Below are positions 1 through 7,728 of a stretch of 46,079 bases of DNA, piece after piece. Within the stretch, counting starts at the first letter, position 1; every line of letters starts with the position of its first letter. Origin of the DNA: an uncultured bacterium (GTDB taxonomy: Bacteria; Bacteroidota; Bacteroidia; Bacteroidales; CAIXTV01); contig CAIXTV010000258.1 of assembly GCA_903922465.1 (NCBI GenBank), forward strand, positions 1-46,079. The letters run 5' to 3'. The notes beneath the pieces were generated by a model. It did no database searches. It was not told where the DNA came from and saw only the letters and a program-made list of their open reading frames with translations. The translations under genes and the position numbers were made by a program.

Positions 1-290
1 ACACGACCCCGCGCATAAGGGACTTGCACCCTCTGGAAAAATTATTTTCCACCCACGGTGATATCTGTTAAAATACTTGTACATTTGCATTTAAAAACAG
101 AGCTTTCGGTGGGTGTGCTCTGCTCATGCAGGGCACACACATTGTATATAAAAAATAGGCGGTGGTCGTACATAATTGAAAGTTTTGTCACCCGCACGTG
201 CATCCGTGTTGGTTGACAGGAACGAACCACGCAAATCGCCTACTTTTCATATACTTACCGTTAGCGGCAAGCATATTAAACCAAGCAATC
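1..290. other. Non-coding accessory region with palindromes
   Basis: No convincing gene lies here. The stretch holds a strong palindrome (113-138) and a short sequence at 261-274 that recurs inverted at 697-710 on the other side of the next gene. The base composition is less AT-rich than the flanking genes. Its look, a small secreted-protein gene wedged between structured non-coding DNA, suggests a mobile or cassette-like patch, but no transposase or integrase is visible. Basis: pattern seen in sequence; the cassette reading is inference. Confidence 0.4.
113..138. repeat. 11-bp-arm palindrome (hairpin)
   Basis: Left arm GTGTGCTCTGC (113-123), loop TCAT, right arm GCAGGGCACAC (128-138). The arms pair over 11 positions with one T-G wobble. 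There is no T-run after it, so it is not a classical terminator. It could be a structured recombination site or an interspersed palindromic repeat. Confidence 0.6.
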
Positions 291-710
291 ATGTTAAAAT
301 TTAAATTCATATTCCAATTAGCTATTTTACTGCTAATACCTGCATTGACAATCGGTCAAAATATACATATTAAAGTTTTCAATAAAACCGGTTACAATCT
401 TGATTCAGTATCGTTTGACCATTTTTATTTGGGAAAGATAAGTAAGGATTCTACTGTTTTTCTTTCTTGTATTGACGAAATTATTATGCAAGGAGATGTT
501 CCGCTAAACCGACCATTTGGAATTATTGAAGAAAAAAAAAGACCGTTCAATTTGAAATCATGTGCTACTAAATCAAAGAAAAAGAAAGCGGGTAGCTATG
601 CATTCGATATTTTTATTAACGAGACAGGAAATGAATACTGGCTCTATTGGAAGAAGCATGAATAGAATGATAACAGAATTACGAAACCCAGATCAGATGC
701 AAGCCGCTAA
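261..710. repeat. Imperfect 14-bp inverted repeat flanking small gene
   Basis: TTAGCGGCAAGCAT at 261-274 and ATGCAAGCCGCTAA at 697-710 are inverted copies of each other except for the central AA/TT step (12 of 14 positions). They bracket the small secreted-protein gene at 291-665 almost exactly. Such bracketing is expected of a cassette or small mobile unit, but the pair could be chance. Confidence 0.35.
291..665 (+). CDS. Small secreted hypothetical protein (124 aa)
   Basis: Not assigned to a known family. The start at 291 is chosen because the protein then begins with a clear signal peptide (MLKFKF, hydrophobic core, cleavage near the Gln at about residue 22-23); the longer frame from 198 would put unrelated residues before it. 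The mature part of about 100 residues has a beta-rich start (NIHIKVFNKTGYNLDSV), two Cys, a Lys-rich stretch and an aromatic C-terminus. It is probably periplasmic or surface exposed. It stands alone between structured non-coding sequences and an inverted repeat, so lateral acquisition is plausible. Function unknown. Confidence 0.65.
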   Translation: MLKFKFIFQLAILLLIPALTIGQNIHIKVFNKTGYNLDSVSFDHFYLGKISKDSTVFLSCIDEIIMQGDVPLNRPFGIIEEKKRPFNLKSCATKSKKKKAGSYAFDIFINETGNEYWLYWKKHE

Positions 711-790
711 TTGAGTAGACGGCTCCGCCAGTAGTTAGCTGACGGAGTGCGCCTCTCACACCATCCCGACGAGAAGTATCGGGACGGTTC
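708..790 (-). mobile_element. Possible group II intron 3' remnant (domains V-VI)
   Basis: Read on the minus strand, a GAACCGT motif opens a hairpin (arms ACCATCCCGA at 760-769 and TCGGGACGGT at 779-788 on the plus strand, one mismatch), then comes GGTGTGAGAGGCGCACTCCG, then a second hairpin (CTCCGCCAG 723-731, loop 7 nt, CTGACGGAG 739-747). The order, a domain-V-like hairpin, a GTGTGAGAGG linker and a domain-VI-like hairpin, matches what I recall from the 3' ends of bacterial group II introns. No reverse transcriptase lies upstream on the minus strand, and the opening GAGC of domain V has become GAAC, so this would be a dead fragment. Confidence 0.45.
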
Positions 791-894
791 ATTAAGATGT
801 GGAGAAAATATTTATTGTAAGTTTATAAAACTCCCCCCTAACGCTAAGTGTAATTCAAAAGTAATTTCATTATGGAAAAAAGTTATTAATCTAA

Positions 895-912
895 TAATTT
901 TGCTTATCTTTG
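895..912 (+). promoter_or_regulatory. Two overlapping Bacteroidetes -7 boxes
   Basis: TAATTTTG (895-902) and TATCTTTG (905-912) both fit TAnnTTTG and sit 30-47 bp before the ATG at 942. No clear TTTG -33 element was found at the usual distance. Confidence 0.45.
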
Positions 913-941
913 TTCTTGAATTTTTTTAAGCAAAATAAACA

Positions 942-1619
942 ATGGAAAATTTAATTATTGAATATTTATTAGGGAGAAAAAGCGCTATTAAAGAGACTGT
1001 AATTCATCCCATTATTACCATCAGCAGAAGTCATGGCTGCAATAGCAACCTTCTGACCAACATGCTAATTGAAAACCTAAACGAAAGCAAAAAGGATAAG
1101 GGCCCACATCCTTGGTCTTTTGTAAGTAAAGAAATTATTGAACATAGTGCAAAAGCACTGAAAATAAAACCTACCAAGGTGTTGGAGATTGCTAAACCAA
1201 GCAATATGAATATAATTGAGGATGTTGTTTCAGCATTTTCAAATGATATATGCACAGTGAAAACAAAAAACACCATCAAGAATGTTGTAAAATCTTTTGC
1301 TGAGAAAGGGAATCTCATTATTGTAGGACGTGCATCGTGGACCATTCTGCAGGAGCACCCCAACGCCATTCACATAAAACTTATGGCCCCAAAAGACTGG
1401 CGCATTAAAAACATTGCTAAAAAACATGAAATATCCCTCGAAAAAGCCAAGGAGAGGGTCGAACTTACCGATGCTAAACGCAACGACTTTAATGCTTATT
1501 TTTCGAGAACCAAATCAGACGAGCATGTGTTCGATTTGACTTTCAACTGCATGAAGCTGCCAAACGAAGTGATTGTAAGTACTATCTTGCATTTGATGAA
1601 ATTTAAAAAAATGCTGTAG
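942..1619 (+). CDS. Cytidylate kinase-like family protein
   Basis: 225 aa. It matches the cytidylate-kinase-like P-loop family (Cytidylate_kin_2): an early strand and loop PIITISRSHGCNSN (about residues 24-37), then a typical LIIVGRASWTIL segment (about 125-136), an IHIKLMAPKDWRI strand and helix, and a C-terminal dimer-like helix region with a YFSRTKSDEHVFDLTFN motif. Family members are thought to phosphorylate small nucleotides, but their true substrate is often unproven. The phosphate-binding loop is unusual: family members usually have SRxxGSGG, while here it reads SRSHGCNSN, so activity is uncertain. The gene is monocistronic and converges on the SpoIIE phosphatase gene. Family fairly sure, enzymatic role not. 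Confidence 0.75.
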   Translation: MENLIIEYLLGRKSAIKETVIHPIITISRSHGCNSNLLTNMLIENLNESKKDKGPHPWSFVSKEIIEHSAKALKIKPTKVLEIAKPSNMNIIEDVVSAFSNDICTVKTKNTIKNVVKSFAEKGNLIIVGRASWTILQEHPNAIHIKLMAPKDWRIKNIAKKHEISLEKAKERVELTDAKRNDFNAYFSRTKSDEHVFDLTFNCMKLPNEVIVSTILHLMKFKKML

Positions 1620-1633
1620 TGTTTTTGCTGGCT

Positions 1634-1661
1634 ACAGATTATATATCATAATTTAATCTGT
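1634..1661. terminator. Possible bidirectional hairpin between convergent genes
   Basis: ACAGATTA (1634-1641) and TAATCTGT (1654-1661) are exact inverted arms with a 12-nt AT loop in the 65-bp gap between two convergent genes. No long T-run follows, so termination is only likely from position. Confidence 0.35.
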
Positions 1662-1684
1662 GGGAATGCTTTATAAGGAAATCT

Positions 1685-2872
1685 TTACAAAAACTCTATC
1701 TTCACTTCTTTAAGGAACTTTTCTTCAAGCAAACGAGCAATTCGTTTTACGACAGTGCGGCGGATTTCGAGTTCAACAGGTACGTTAGGGTCTTGGTGAG
1801 CAATGTTGATTTTAGTTCCTACGATAAAGTCAATTTCATCGCTTTCGATAAGCAATTTCACAATTAAATCGGCAGGCCCCTTGCCCAAAAGGGTGTTATT
1901 ATTATAAAGCTTAAGCAATTCATTCACTTTGCTAAGGGTTAAAATGCCTTCAGTAACCAAATCGACACCATTCATCTCAGAAATGGGCGGCAAGTCAGGG
2001 TCGTTAAACTCGAAGTGGTCAACGACTTCCCTCTTAAGTTCACGGGCAACAAGATCGATGGTAGTAGCACCACAGATTATCTTTTTCCCTTTAAATTCAT
2101 CAATCATTAAAGCGAGTTTATGATCGTCGCGCTCCTCAAAAGGAGGTCCGGTCGAAAGTAGCAACTTGCGTGGTTCCCTGAAATAAATAACCGCACAAGA
2201 AGTATCATCCTTAGAACTATAATTATCGTGAGAGTTAGCAGCATTCACAATTTTTGTAGCTAGTTTCGATGCTGAAATAAAAGGCTGATGTTCAATCAAC
2301 TCTTCAATATACTGAATAACCTTATCCCTACCCCAGCCAAAAGGATATTCTTCGGAACCCATGCCCGATTGCATCACCCCATCGGAAAACAAGAAAATGC
2401 GATCTTCTTTCATAGGGAAAAACTCCGAATAGATTAACTCTTTGCCTTTGTTATGCTCGCTGGTCAGTAAAACATTGCTGCAAATAGGCTCAAACAATTT
2501 ACTCCCACGAAAAACCACAAACTGAGGATTGTCGTATTCCAAAATCTTCACCATCTCGTTAAGTTCAATATCGAGAATTGAAAAAGTGGAATAACTCATT
2601 TTTCTTTCACTGCAAACGGGCAGTGTATTCATAATAATATCAGCAATTCGGTTAAACTCTTTATGTTCCTTAGTGAAATTCAAAGCCATGGTAGCGGTAA
2701 GAGTTGCTAATACATTTGCTTTTACACCATGCCCCATACCATCGGAAAGTACAACAATAAAGCGGTTTTCTTCTTTAACCCTATCAGATAAAAAAACGTC
2801 GCCACATATCCTTTCATTGGTGTGATTCTTTTGCTGACATCGTATTTCGATATAAAAGCCGGAAGTGTCCAT
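1685..2872 (-). CDS. SpoIIE/PP2C-type protein phosphatase of hydrogenase island
   Basis: 395 aa, cytosolic. Residues about 1-240 form a SpoIIE-like PP2C phosphatase core: GDVFLSDR near residue 24, the metal-binding LSDGMGHG, FLFSDGVMQSGMG, and the closing DDTSCAVIYF. These acidic residues bind Mn/Mg and hydrolyse Ser/Thr phosphates. Residues about 245-395 form an extra domain I cannot name, which may bind a partner. It is the third gene of the leftward unit after the [2Fe-2S] protein and the PAS sensory hydrogenase, separated from the latter by 132 bp. Phosphatases of this type beside sensory [FeFe] hydrogenases are established (phosphatase-linked group C type). Inference: its activity is set by the hydrogenase sensor, and its target is an unidentified phosphoprotein such as an anti-sigma or anti-anti-sigma factor outside the window. 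Confidence 0.85.
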   Translation of the reverse strand: MDTSGFYIEIRCQQKNHTNERICGDVFLSDRVKEENRFIVVLSDGMGHGVKANVLATLTATMALNFTKEHKEFNRIADIIMNTLPVCSERKMSYSTFSILDIELNEMVKILEYDNPQFVVFRGSKLFEPICSNVLLTSEHNKGKELIYSEFFPMKEDRIFLFSDGVMQSGMGSEEYPFGWGRDKVIQYIEELIEHQPFISASKLATKIVNAANSHDNYSSKDDTSCAVIYFREPRKLLLSTGPPFEERDDHKLALMIDEFKGKKIICGATTIDLVARELKREVVDHFEFNDPDLPPISEMNGVDLVTEGILTLSKVNELLKLYNNNTLLGKGPADLIVKLLIESDEIDFIVGTKINIAHQDPNVPVELEIRRTVVKRIARLLEEKFLKEVKIEFL

Positions 2873-3004
2873 AGGTTGTTAATTGTTTGAATTATAATGC
2901 CAAAAAAAAAGACTTGGATTCGTCAGTTGTATATTTACAACGTGAATGCCTACAATTTGGGACTGAGGAAGGGAAGTGATTTGGATTAGCTTACGCATCA
3001 ATTA

Positions 3005-4858
3005 TTAATTCTGAATGTTCTTTTGAGTTTCGATTATTGAGTTCAGCATATGTTCAGTTTTAGTGGCGCTTTCACCTAAGAGAAAGGCGATTTTTTGAAC
3101 TAAATCAAGATTGGTGTCGATAACTTCGTTAATTCGCTTGACAATTTCTTCTTTCTGCACCTCAGGTGTATACAAATCACGAATAATGGCACCAACAATA
3201 TGAGCATCGTTGATTGAGAATACAGAGATATTCAGAAGCTTATCGTTGTATTGTAAATCACGATTGACGATTTCTTCATTGTTCTGTAGAACGTAAGAAA
3301 ACAAATTGTGTATGTGCAATGGAAGCAAGGTTTTCACGTCAGCACCTTTTAAACCGGGGATTACTTCATCAATAATTTTTGCGTCTTCACCCAAAATCGT
3401 AATAAAACTTTTATTCGACATAATGATCTTGAGTTTGTCATCGGCAATAACGATGCCTGCGGTAAGCTTCTGTAACATAGCGGAAGTAATAAATGAAGTG
3501 TTTTTTGCTAATTGTTCTTCCTGTTGTGCTTTCTTCTCCGATTCAATCAAGGTTTCGTTATTCTTTTGGAGCTTTTCGTTGCTATTTTTGAGAGTTTTAA
3601 TATACTCTTGTTTACTTTTCATAGAAAAACTGAGACACATTTCAGGCTTAGCTAAGCCATTAGCAATTGCTTTTGCGAAATCGATGCATGAATTAAATCC
3701 ACAAATATTACAATCAACCATCTGCTCTTCGTCCTTTCCAATTAGTTTCAGCAATTCTTCAATTTTGGAAGGTGAAGGCTCAGGAAATCTTTGGTCTTTT
3801 GGAATAAAACTACGCTCAAGCGAAAGATGGGCAGTTTGTTTTATATTGGCAATCCATTGCTTAATGTCAAGGGATTTCAATCTTTTGACTGCATAGTTTT
3901 TAACCAAAGTTTGCTTTAAATATTTTTGAGAATTATTAGTATTTCCAGGCCCCATAGCACAGCCTTCGCAATAAAACTGACAAATATGATTGCCCAACTG
4001 CTCACTATGTTCTTTAAATTGCTGTATAGATTTATGAAGCTTATCCTCTCCTTCAACCACTAAAATATTTCCATTAATAAGGGTTTGGTCTAAATCAGCA
4101 GCTTGATAAAACCCATTGCTAATAGGAAGTAATGATCCTAAATTCCCCTGAGGTAAAGAGAAATCATCAAACTCAAGATTACTCTCGTTAATTTTAAAAG
4201 TGCTAAACAATTCACGCAGTTCTTTAAACGTAATCATAGCATCCGTTGAATAAACTCCTTCAAATCGTTCAACTTCCATTTTCATTGCAATGCACGGGCC
4301 AACATAAACGACCTTTACGTCCTTTCCATAAAATTGTCGGGCAACTAAAGAAGAAGCAGTTAAATGAGTGACAAAGGGCGCGAGATTATCAATTAATTCT
4401 GGTTGATATTTCTCGACATAATACATCACAGGGGGACAAAGTGTCGAGATGTAATATTTCCCTTTAAAATCAGCCAATAAGTCGTGATATTTCTTTGCCA
4501 ATACATCAATAGCGAAAGTGGCTTCAATTACAAAATCAAAACCTATAGCCTTTATCATTTGAGCAAATTTCCTATAATCAGTAATATCCTCAAACTCGGA
4601 AGATATGCTGGGATCCACCACAGCTAGAACTTTATTGCTAGTATCCTTTAGCAATTCTAGCACTTTTTCTTTTGAAGAAAAATAAGTTATAGCATTGGTT
4701 TTGCATGCGGAATAACAACTTCCACAGCCTATGCATCTCTCATGCAATACCTTTAAAGTATTATGAGTACCTGTTAAAACAATTGCCTTAACAGGACAGG
4801 CTCTAATGCAAGAGAAACATTGATTGCAATCTTCGTTATGTATTTGTATAAGTTCCAT
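3005..4858 (-). CDS. Sensory [FeFe]-hydrogenase with PAS domain (HydS-like)
   Basis: 617 aa. Order of domains: two [4Fe-4S] motifs (C11/14/17/21 and C42/45/48/52), an [FeFe]-hydrogenase H-domain (about 75-345), a third Fe-S motif CNICGFNSC...C (C383-C408), a coiled coil (about 410-450), a PAS-like domain (about 455-560) and a helical tail. H-cluster motifs are STLCPP (C141), GPCIAMKME (C189) and YCEGCAMGPG (C297, C300). The catalytic enzymes have TSCCP, MPC and CxxxC, so the proton-relay Cys is Leu140 here. These are traits of low-activity sensory hydrogenases (group C). No kinase is fused; output probably passes to the phosphatase encoded next. The start codon overlaps the stop region of the preceding 81-aa gene, which implies coupled translation. 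Confidence 0.88.
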   Translation of the reverse strand: MELIQIHNEDCNQCFSCIRACPVKAIVLTGTHNTLKVLHERCIGCGSCYSACKTNAITYFSSKEKVLELLKDTSNKVLAVVDPSISSEFEDITDYRKFAQMIKAIGFDFVIEATFAIDVLAKKYHDLLADFKGKYYISTLCPPVMYYVEKYQPELIDNLAPFVTHLTASSLVARQFYGKDVKVVYVGPCIAMKMEVERFEGVYSTDAMITFKELRELFSTFKINESNLEFDDFSLPQGNLGSLLPISNGFYQAADLDQTLINGNILVVEGEDKLHKSIQQFKEHSEQLGNHICQFYCEGCAMGPGNTNNSQKYLKQTLVKNYAVKRLKSLDIKQWIANIKQTAHLSLERSFIPKDQRFPEPSPSKIEELLKLIGKDEEQMVDCNICGFNSCIDFAKAIANGLAKPEMCLSFSMKSKQEYIKTLKNSNEKLQKNNETLIESEKKAQQEEQLAKNTSFITSAMLQKLTAGIVIADDKLKIIMSNKSFITILGEDAKIIDEVIPGLKGADVKTLLPLHIHNLFSYVLQNNEEIVNRDLQYNDKLLNISVFSINDAHIVGAIIRDLYTPEVQKEEIVKRINEVIDTNLDLVQKIAFLLGESATKTEHMLNSIIETQKNIQN

Positions 4859-5103
4859 TATAATAATTCTTTATTCAGATAATCAACTATATTTTCAGCA
4901 TTTACCCCTTCTATTTGTTTATCATTGATTCTTATACAAGCACCATTTTCGCAGCTTCCAAAGCAATGTGCCCCATGATAAAACACTTTATCCATCAACA
5001 TATTTTCCTCAAGATAGCGCTTAATCACATGAACAACCTCCTTGTTTCCACGAGCGAAGCAAGAACTTCCAAGACAAATTACAATTTCTGGTTTCTTATT
5101 CAT
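4858..5103 (-). CDS. [2Fe-2S] thioredoxin-like ferredoxin (NuoE C-domain-like)
   Basis: 81 aa. Four Cys in the pattern CLGSSC (CxxxxC) and HCFGSC (CxxxC) are the ligands of a thioredoxin-fold [2Fe-2S] cluster as in the C-terminal part of NuoE/HydC. Small stand-alone versions of this fold are known beside sensory hydrogenases (for example the Thermotoga maritima hydrogenase locus, from memory). It is the first gene of the leftward unit and abuts the sensory hydrogenase gene with a one-base overlap. Likely role, by inference: to carry electrons between the bifurcating enzyme or a reductase and the sensory hydrogenase. The divergent 221-bp region upstream holds Rex-like sites. Confidence 0.85.
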   Translation of the reverse strand: MNKKPEIVICLGSSCFARGNKEVVHVIKRYLEENMLMDKVFYHGAHCFGSCENGACIRINDKQIEGVNAENIVDYLNKELL

Positions 5104-5216
5104 AATGACAAGCTATTTTAATAACATTCAACATTTTATTATGGTTAAAATTCAATTTGAAGTACATGTTTATAAAAAGCTAAATTAATTCATTTTACGA
5201 TAACAAAATACATTTT

Positions 5217-5224
5217 CAAAAATA
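5217..5224 (-). promoter_or_regulatory. Candidate -7 box for leftward sensor unit
   Basis: On the minus strand TATTTTTG fits TAnnTTTG about 115 bp before the 81-aa gene. No -33 partner was seen. The Rex-like palindrome at 5238-5253 would lie in the position of the upstream promoter element, so repression of both directions is possible. Confidence 0.3.
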
Positions 5225-5237
5225 AATTTTTCGGCTC

Positions 5238-5270
5238 TGTTATTGGCCTAACACTGTTATTTTTTTCACA
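5238..5270. promoter_or_regulatory. Two tandem Rex-type operators
   Basis: TGTTATTGGCCTAACA (5238-5253) is a perfect TGTTA-N6-TAACA inverted repeat, the core of the known Rex operator. TGTTATTTTTTTCACA (5255-5270) is a second match with the alternative half site TCACA (reverse complement of TGTGA). The two sites start 17 bp apart and lie just upstream of the hydC -7 box (5296-5303) in the divergent promoter region. A rex gene ends the same operon, which makes auto-control by NADH/NAD+ very plausible. Confidence 0.7.
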
Positions 5271-5295
5271 CTGATAATTCTATATGATAAAATAT

Positions 5296-5303
5296 TACTT
5301 TTG
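5296..5303 (+). promoter_or_regulatory. hydC -7 promoter box
   Basis: TACTTTTG fits TAnnTTTG, 22 bp before the ATG at 5325. This decides the start: the upstream TTG at 5301 would overlap the promoter and precede the transcript start. Confidence 0.55.
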
Positions 5304-5324
5304 TATAGGAAAAACAAACTTGAT

Positions 5325-5789
5325 ATGGACAATCTAATTGAACTCATTCTACTAAAATATCCCAAAAATGCTACTGAAAACATCATTGAGATTTTGCTTC
5401 AAATACAAGAAGCAGAAGGATTCATATCTGCACAATCCATAATAATGCTAAGCGAACATGTTGGCGTTCAAAGCAGTAAAATTTACTCTGTAGCTTCATT
5501 TTACGATCAGTTTGTTTTTGAAGCCAGAGCCAAATTCATTATCAGGGTATGTTCAGGAACAAGCTGCTATATTTCAGGCTCCGATACAATAATTTCATTT
5601 TTAGAAAAAGAATTCAACATACGTATAGGGGAAATCACACGAGATCATGTATTTCAGATAGAAACAAAATCCTGTTTAGGAGCATGTGCCCAGTCACCAG
5701 TTCTTGAGATTAATGGAGTTTTTTATTCGAATTTAACTCCTCAAAGAATTCGTCAAATCATTCATCAATGTAAATCGTCATTACAATGA
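5325..5789 (+). CDS. hydC: Bifurcating hydrogenase subunit HydC (NuoE-like)
   Basis: 154 aa. A helical N-terminal part is followed by a thioredoxin-like [2Fe-2S] domain with CSGTSC (CxxxxC) and CLGAC (CxxxC) ligands and the typical SVASFYDQF segment. It is the small electron-transfer subunit of the HydABC complex in the cytosol, handing electrons between HydB and HydA. The ATG at 5325 is preferred over the TTG at 5301, which lies inside the promoter. First gene of a seven-gene rightward operon; its TGA overlaps the hydB ATG by four bases (ATGA), a sign of translational coupling. Confidence 0.93.
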   Translation: MDNLIELILLKYPKNATENIIEILLQIQEAEGFISAQSIIMLSEHVGVQSSKIYSVASFYDQFVFEARAKFIIRVCSGTSCYISGSDTIISFLEKEFNIRIGEITRDHVFQIETKSCLGACAQSPVLEINGVFYSNLTPQRIRQIIHQCKSSLQ

Positions 5790-7720
5790 AAAACCTGACA
5801 CAAAACGATTCGTACGTAAAAAACATCCTTTTGGGCAAGAACGGGAAAAATTCTTTGTTAGAAGAAACCACTTCAATTCTTACTTTTCGAAAAAACTCTA
5901 AACCAATAATCTTTATTGGTTCAGCGACATGCGGAATCGTCGCTGGCTCTCTTGAGACAAAACTAACGTTAATAGAATATCTGAAAGAGAGGCAAATCGA
6001 TGCCGAAGTGGTTGAGATTGGCTGTTCCTGTCCTTGTTCTTTTGAACCTATTGTTGAAGTAAAATTACCTGGGAAAAACAGAATTTCCTTTAAAAACATT
6101 ACTTCAGATAAAGTTGAAGCGGTTCTTGACGGATTATTCAACAACGATTTACAATTCAACAATGTTATTGGTCAATATTTCGATGAATTACATCATCCAT
6201 GGGAAAATGTAATAAACATTTCAGACTTGCCGTTTTTCTCTGCTCAGAAAAGAATTCTTTTAAAGAATAGCGGACTATACACACCAGAAAACATTTTACA
6301 ATATGTTGCAACAGGTGGTTATAAATCATTTGCTAAATGTATTACTCAGTATAAACCTCAAGATATTTGTAATATTGTTGAGGAAAGCCAGTTAGAAGGA
6401 AGAGGTGGTGGTGGTTATCAAACCGGTAGAAAATGGAATGCTGCTCTTCAGATTGCTGCGGGTCAAAAATATCTCATTTGTAATGCAAACGAAAGTGATA
6501 CCGGCTCCTTTATAGTAAGAAGACTTATTGAAAATCATCCACATTTACTCATTGAAGGAATTGCCATTGCTTCATTTGCGATAGGGGCATCAAAAGCATA
6601 CGTTTTTATTCGTAACGATTATAATAAAGCTATTGAAGTATTAAGCAAGGCCTTACAGCAAGCTAAAGAATATGAATTGATAGGTTCAAATATACTAAAC
6701 AGTGGAACAAACTTCTCAATAGTATTAGTGCAAAGTGCAGGAGCATTTGTTTGTGGGGAAGAAACTGCACTAATTAACAGCATTGCAGGGAAAAGAGGCA
6801 TGCCTTCAGCAAAACCACCCTTTCCAGTTGAAAGTGGACTTTTTGATTTCCCCACAGTAGTAAACAGTGCAGAGACTTTATGCAATATTCCGTCCATTAT
6901 ATTAAATGGCCCTGATTGGTTTAAATCTTTTGGAAAGCTTAATAGCTTTGGAACAAAACTCATCTCTATTGCAGGGAAAACAAAAACAACTGGATTTGCA
7001 GAGATAGAAATGGGGGTCAGTATAACAGAAGTCTTAGAAAATATTGCTGGGTTTGAATCTCAGGAAGAAATTAAAGCCTTACAAATCGGAGGCCCCAACG
7101 GCAGTTGCATTCCTCCTTCATTATTTTCAATACCAATTGACTACCAGCTAATGAAAGACAAGGAAATCCGCATGGGCTCGGGAGGGATTGTATTATTCGA
7201 TGACACAACCTGTATGGTTGATCTGGCAAAACACTATATGAAATTTATCAAGAATGAAAGTTGTGGAAAGTGTATTCCATGCAGAGAAGGCACTCGAAAA
7301 ATGTTTGAAATACTCGAAAACATTACAATAAGTCAAAAAAACGAAGGAGGCCATGAAACTCTTGATCGATTTAAAGGAGTAATGCAAATCGAATCACTTG
7401 CCAACGTTATCAGCGATACTTCTCTTTGCGGATTAGGAAAATATTCTCCAAACCCATTTCTTTCAACACTTAAATGGTTTAGGAGTGAATATGAGGAGCA
7501 TATTTTTGACAGGAAATGTAAAGCTGGAGTTTGTCAGCATCTTAAATCATATTACATTCATGTTGAAAAATGTACAGGATGCAATGCATGTGCTGTTAGA
7601 TGCCCAGCAAATGCAATTTTAGGAAATAAGTTGCAACCTCATTTCATTTTACAGGAATTATGTACTTCTTGTGGCATCTGCTTTGAAATTTGTAAGTTCT
7701 CATCAATTTCTATTCAATAA
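5786..7720 (+). CDS. hydB: Bifurcating hydrogenase subunit HydB (NuoF-like, FMN/NADH)
   Basis: 644 aa. N-terminal thioredoxin-like [2Fe-2S] domain (ATCGIVAGS...GCSCPC, about residues 48-95), the NADH/FMN-binding NuoF core with the glycine-rich EGRGGGGYQTGRKW loop (about 204-217) and GAFVCGEETALINSI, the SLBB-like region, the NuoF [4Fe-4S] site ESCGKCIPCREGTRKM, and a C-terminal 2x[4Fe-4S] ferredoxin domain (CTGCNACAVRC, CTSCGICFEIC). It oxidises or reduces NAD(H) with its flavin and is the site linked to electron bifurcation between NADH, ferredoxin and H2 in HydABC enzymes. The N-terminal second Cys pair reads GCSCPC, more Cys-rich than the usual CxGxC. Overlaps hydC by four bases; hydA follows after 8 bp. 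Confidence 0.95.
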   Translation: MKNLTQNDSYVKNILLGKNGKNSLLEETTSILTFRKNSKPIIFIGSATCGIVAGSLETKLTLIEYLKERQIDAEVVEIGCSCPCSFEPIVEVKLPGKNRISFKNITSDKVEAVLDGLFNNDLQFNNVIGQYFDELHHPWENVINISDLPFFSAQKRILLKNSGLYTPENILQYVATGGYKSFAKCITQYKPQDICNIVEESQLEGRGGGGYQTGRKWNAALQIAAGQKYLICNANESDTGSFIVRRLIENHPHLLIEGIAIASFAIGASKAYVFIRNDYNKAIEVLSKALQQAKEYELIGSNILNSGTNFSIVLVQSAGAFVCGEETALINSIAGKRGMPSAKPPFPVESGLFDFPTVVNSAETLCNIPSIILNGPDWFKSFGKLNSFGTKLISIAGKTKTTGFAEIEMGVSITEVLENIAGFESQEEIKALQIGGPNGSCIPPSLFSIPIDYQLMKDKEIRMGSGGIVLFDDTTCMVDLAKHYMKFIKNESCGKCIPCREGTRKMFEILENITISQKNEGGHETLDRFKGVMQIESLANVISDTSLCGLGKYSPNPFLSTLKWFRSEYEEHIFDRKCKAGVCQHLKSYYIHVEKCTGCNACAVRCPANAILGNKLQPHFILQELCTSCGICFEICKFSSISIQ

Positions 7721-7728
7721 TATTGCTT

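Larger units (their letters stand above)
666..941. other. Intergenic region: intron remnant plus promoter
   Basis: The left part (about 708-790) folds into two hairpins that resemble the 3' end of a group II intron read on the minus strand. The right part (about 890-915) carries two overlapping -7 promoter boxes for the next gene. An open frame at 747-929 crosses the hairpins and is not believed. Confidence 0.5.

Noticed and set aside
747-929. Small ORF
   Set aside because: It runs across the intron-like hairpins and the next gene's promoter, and its sequence is not protein-like.
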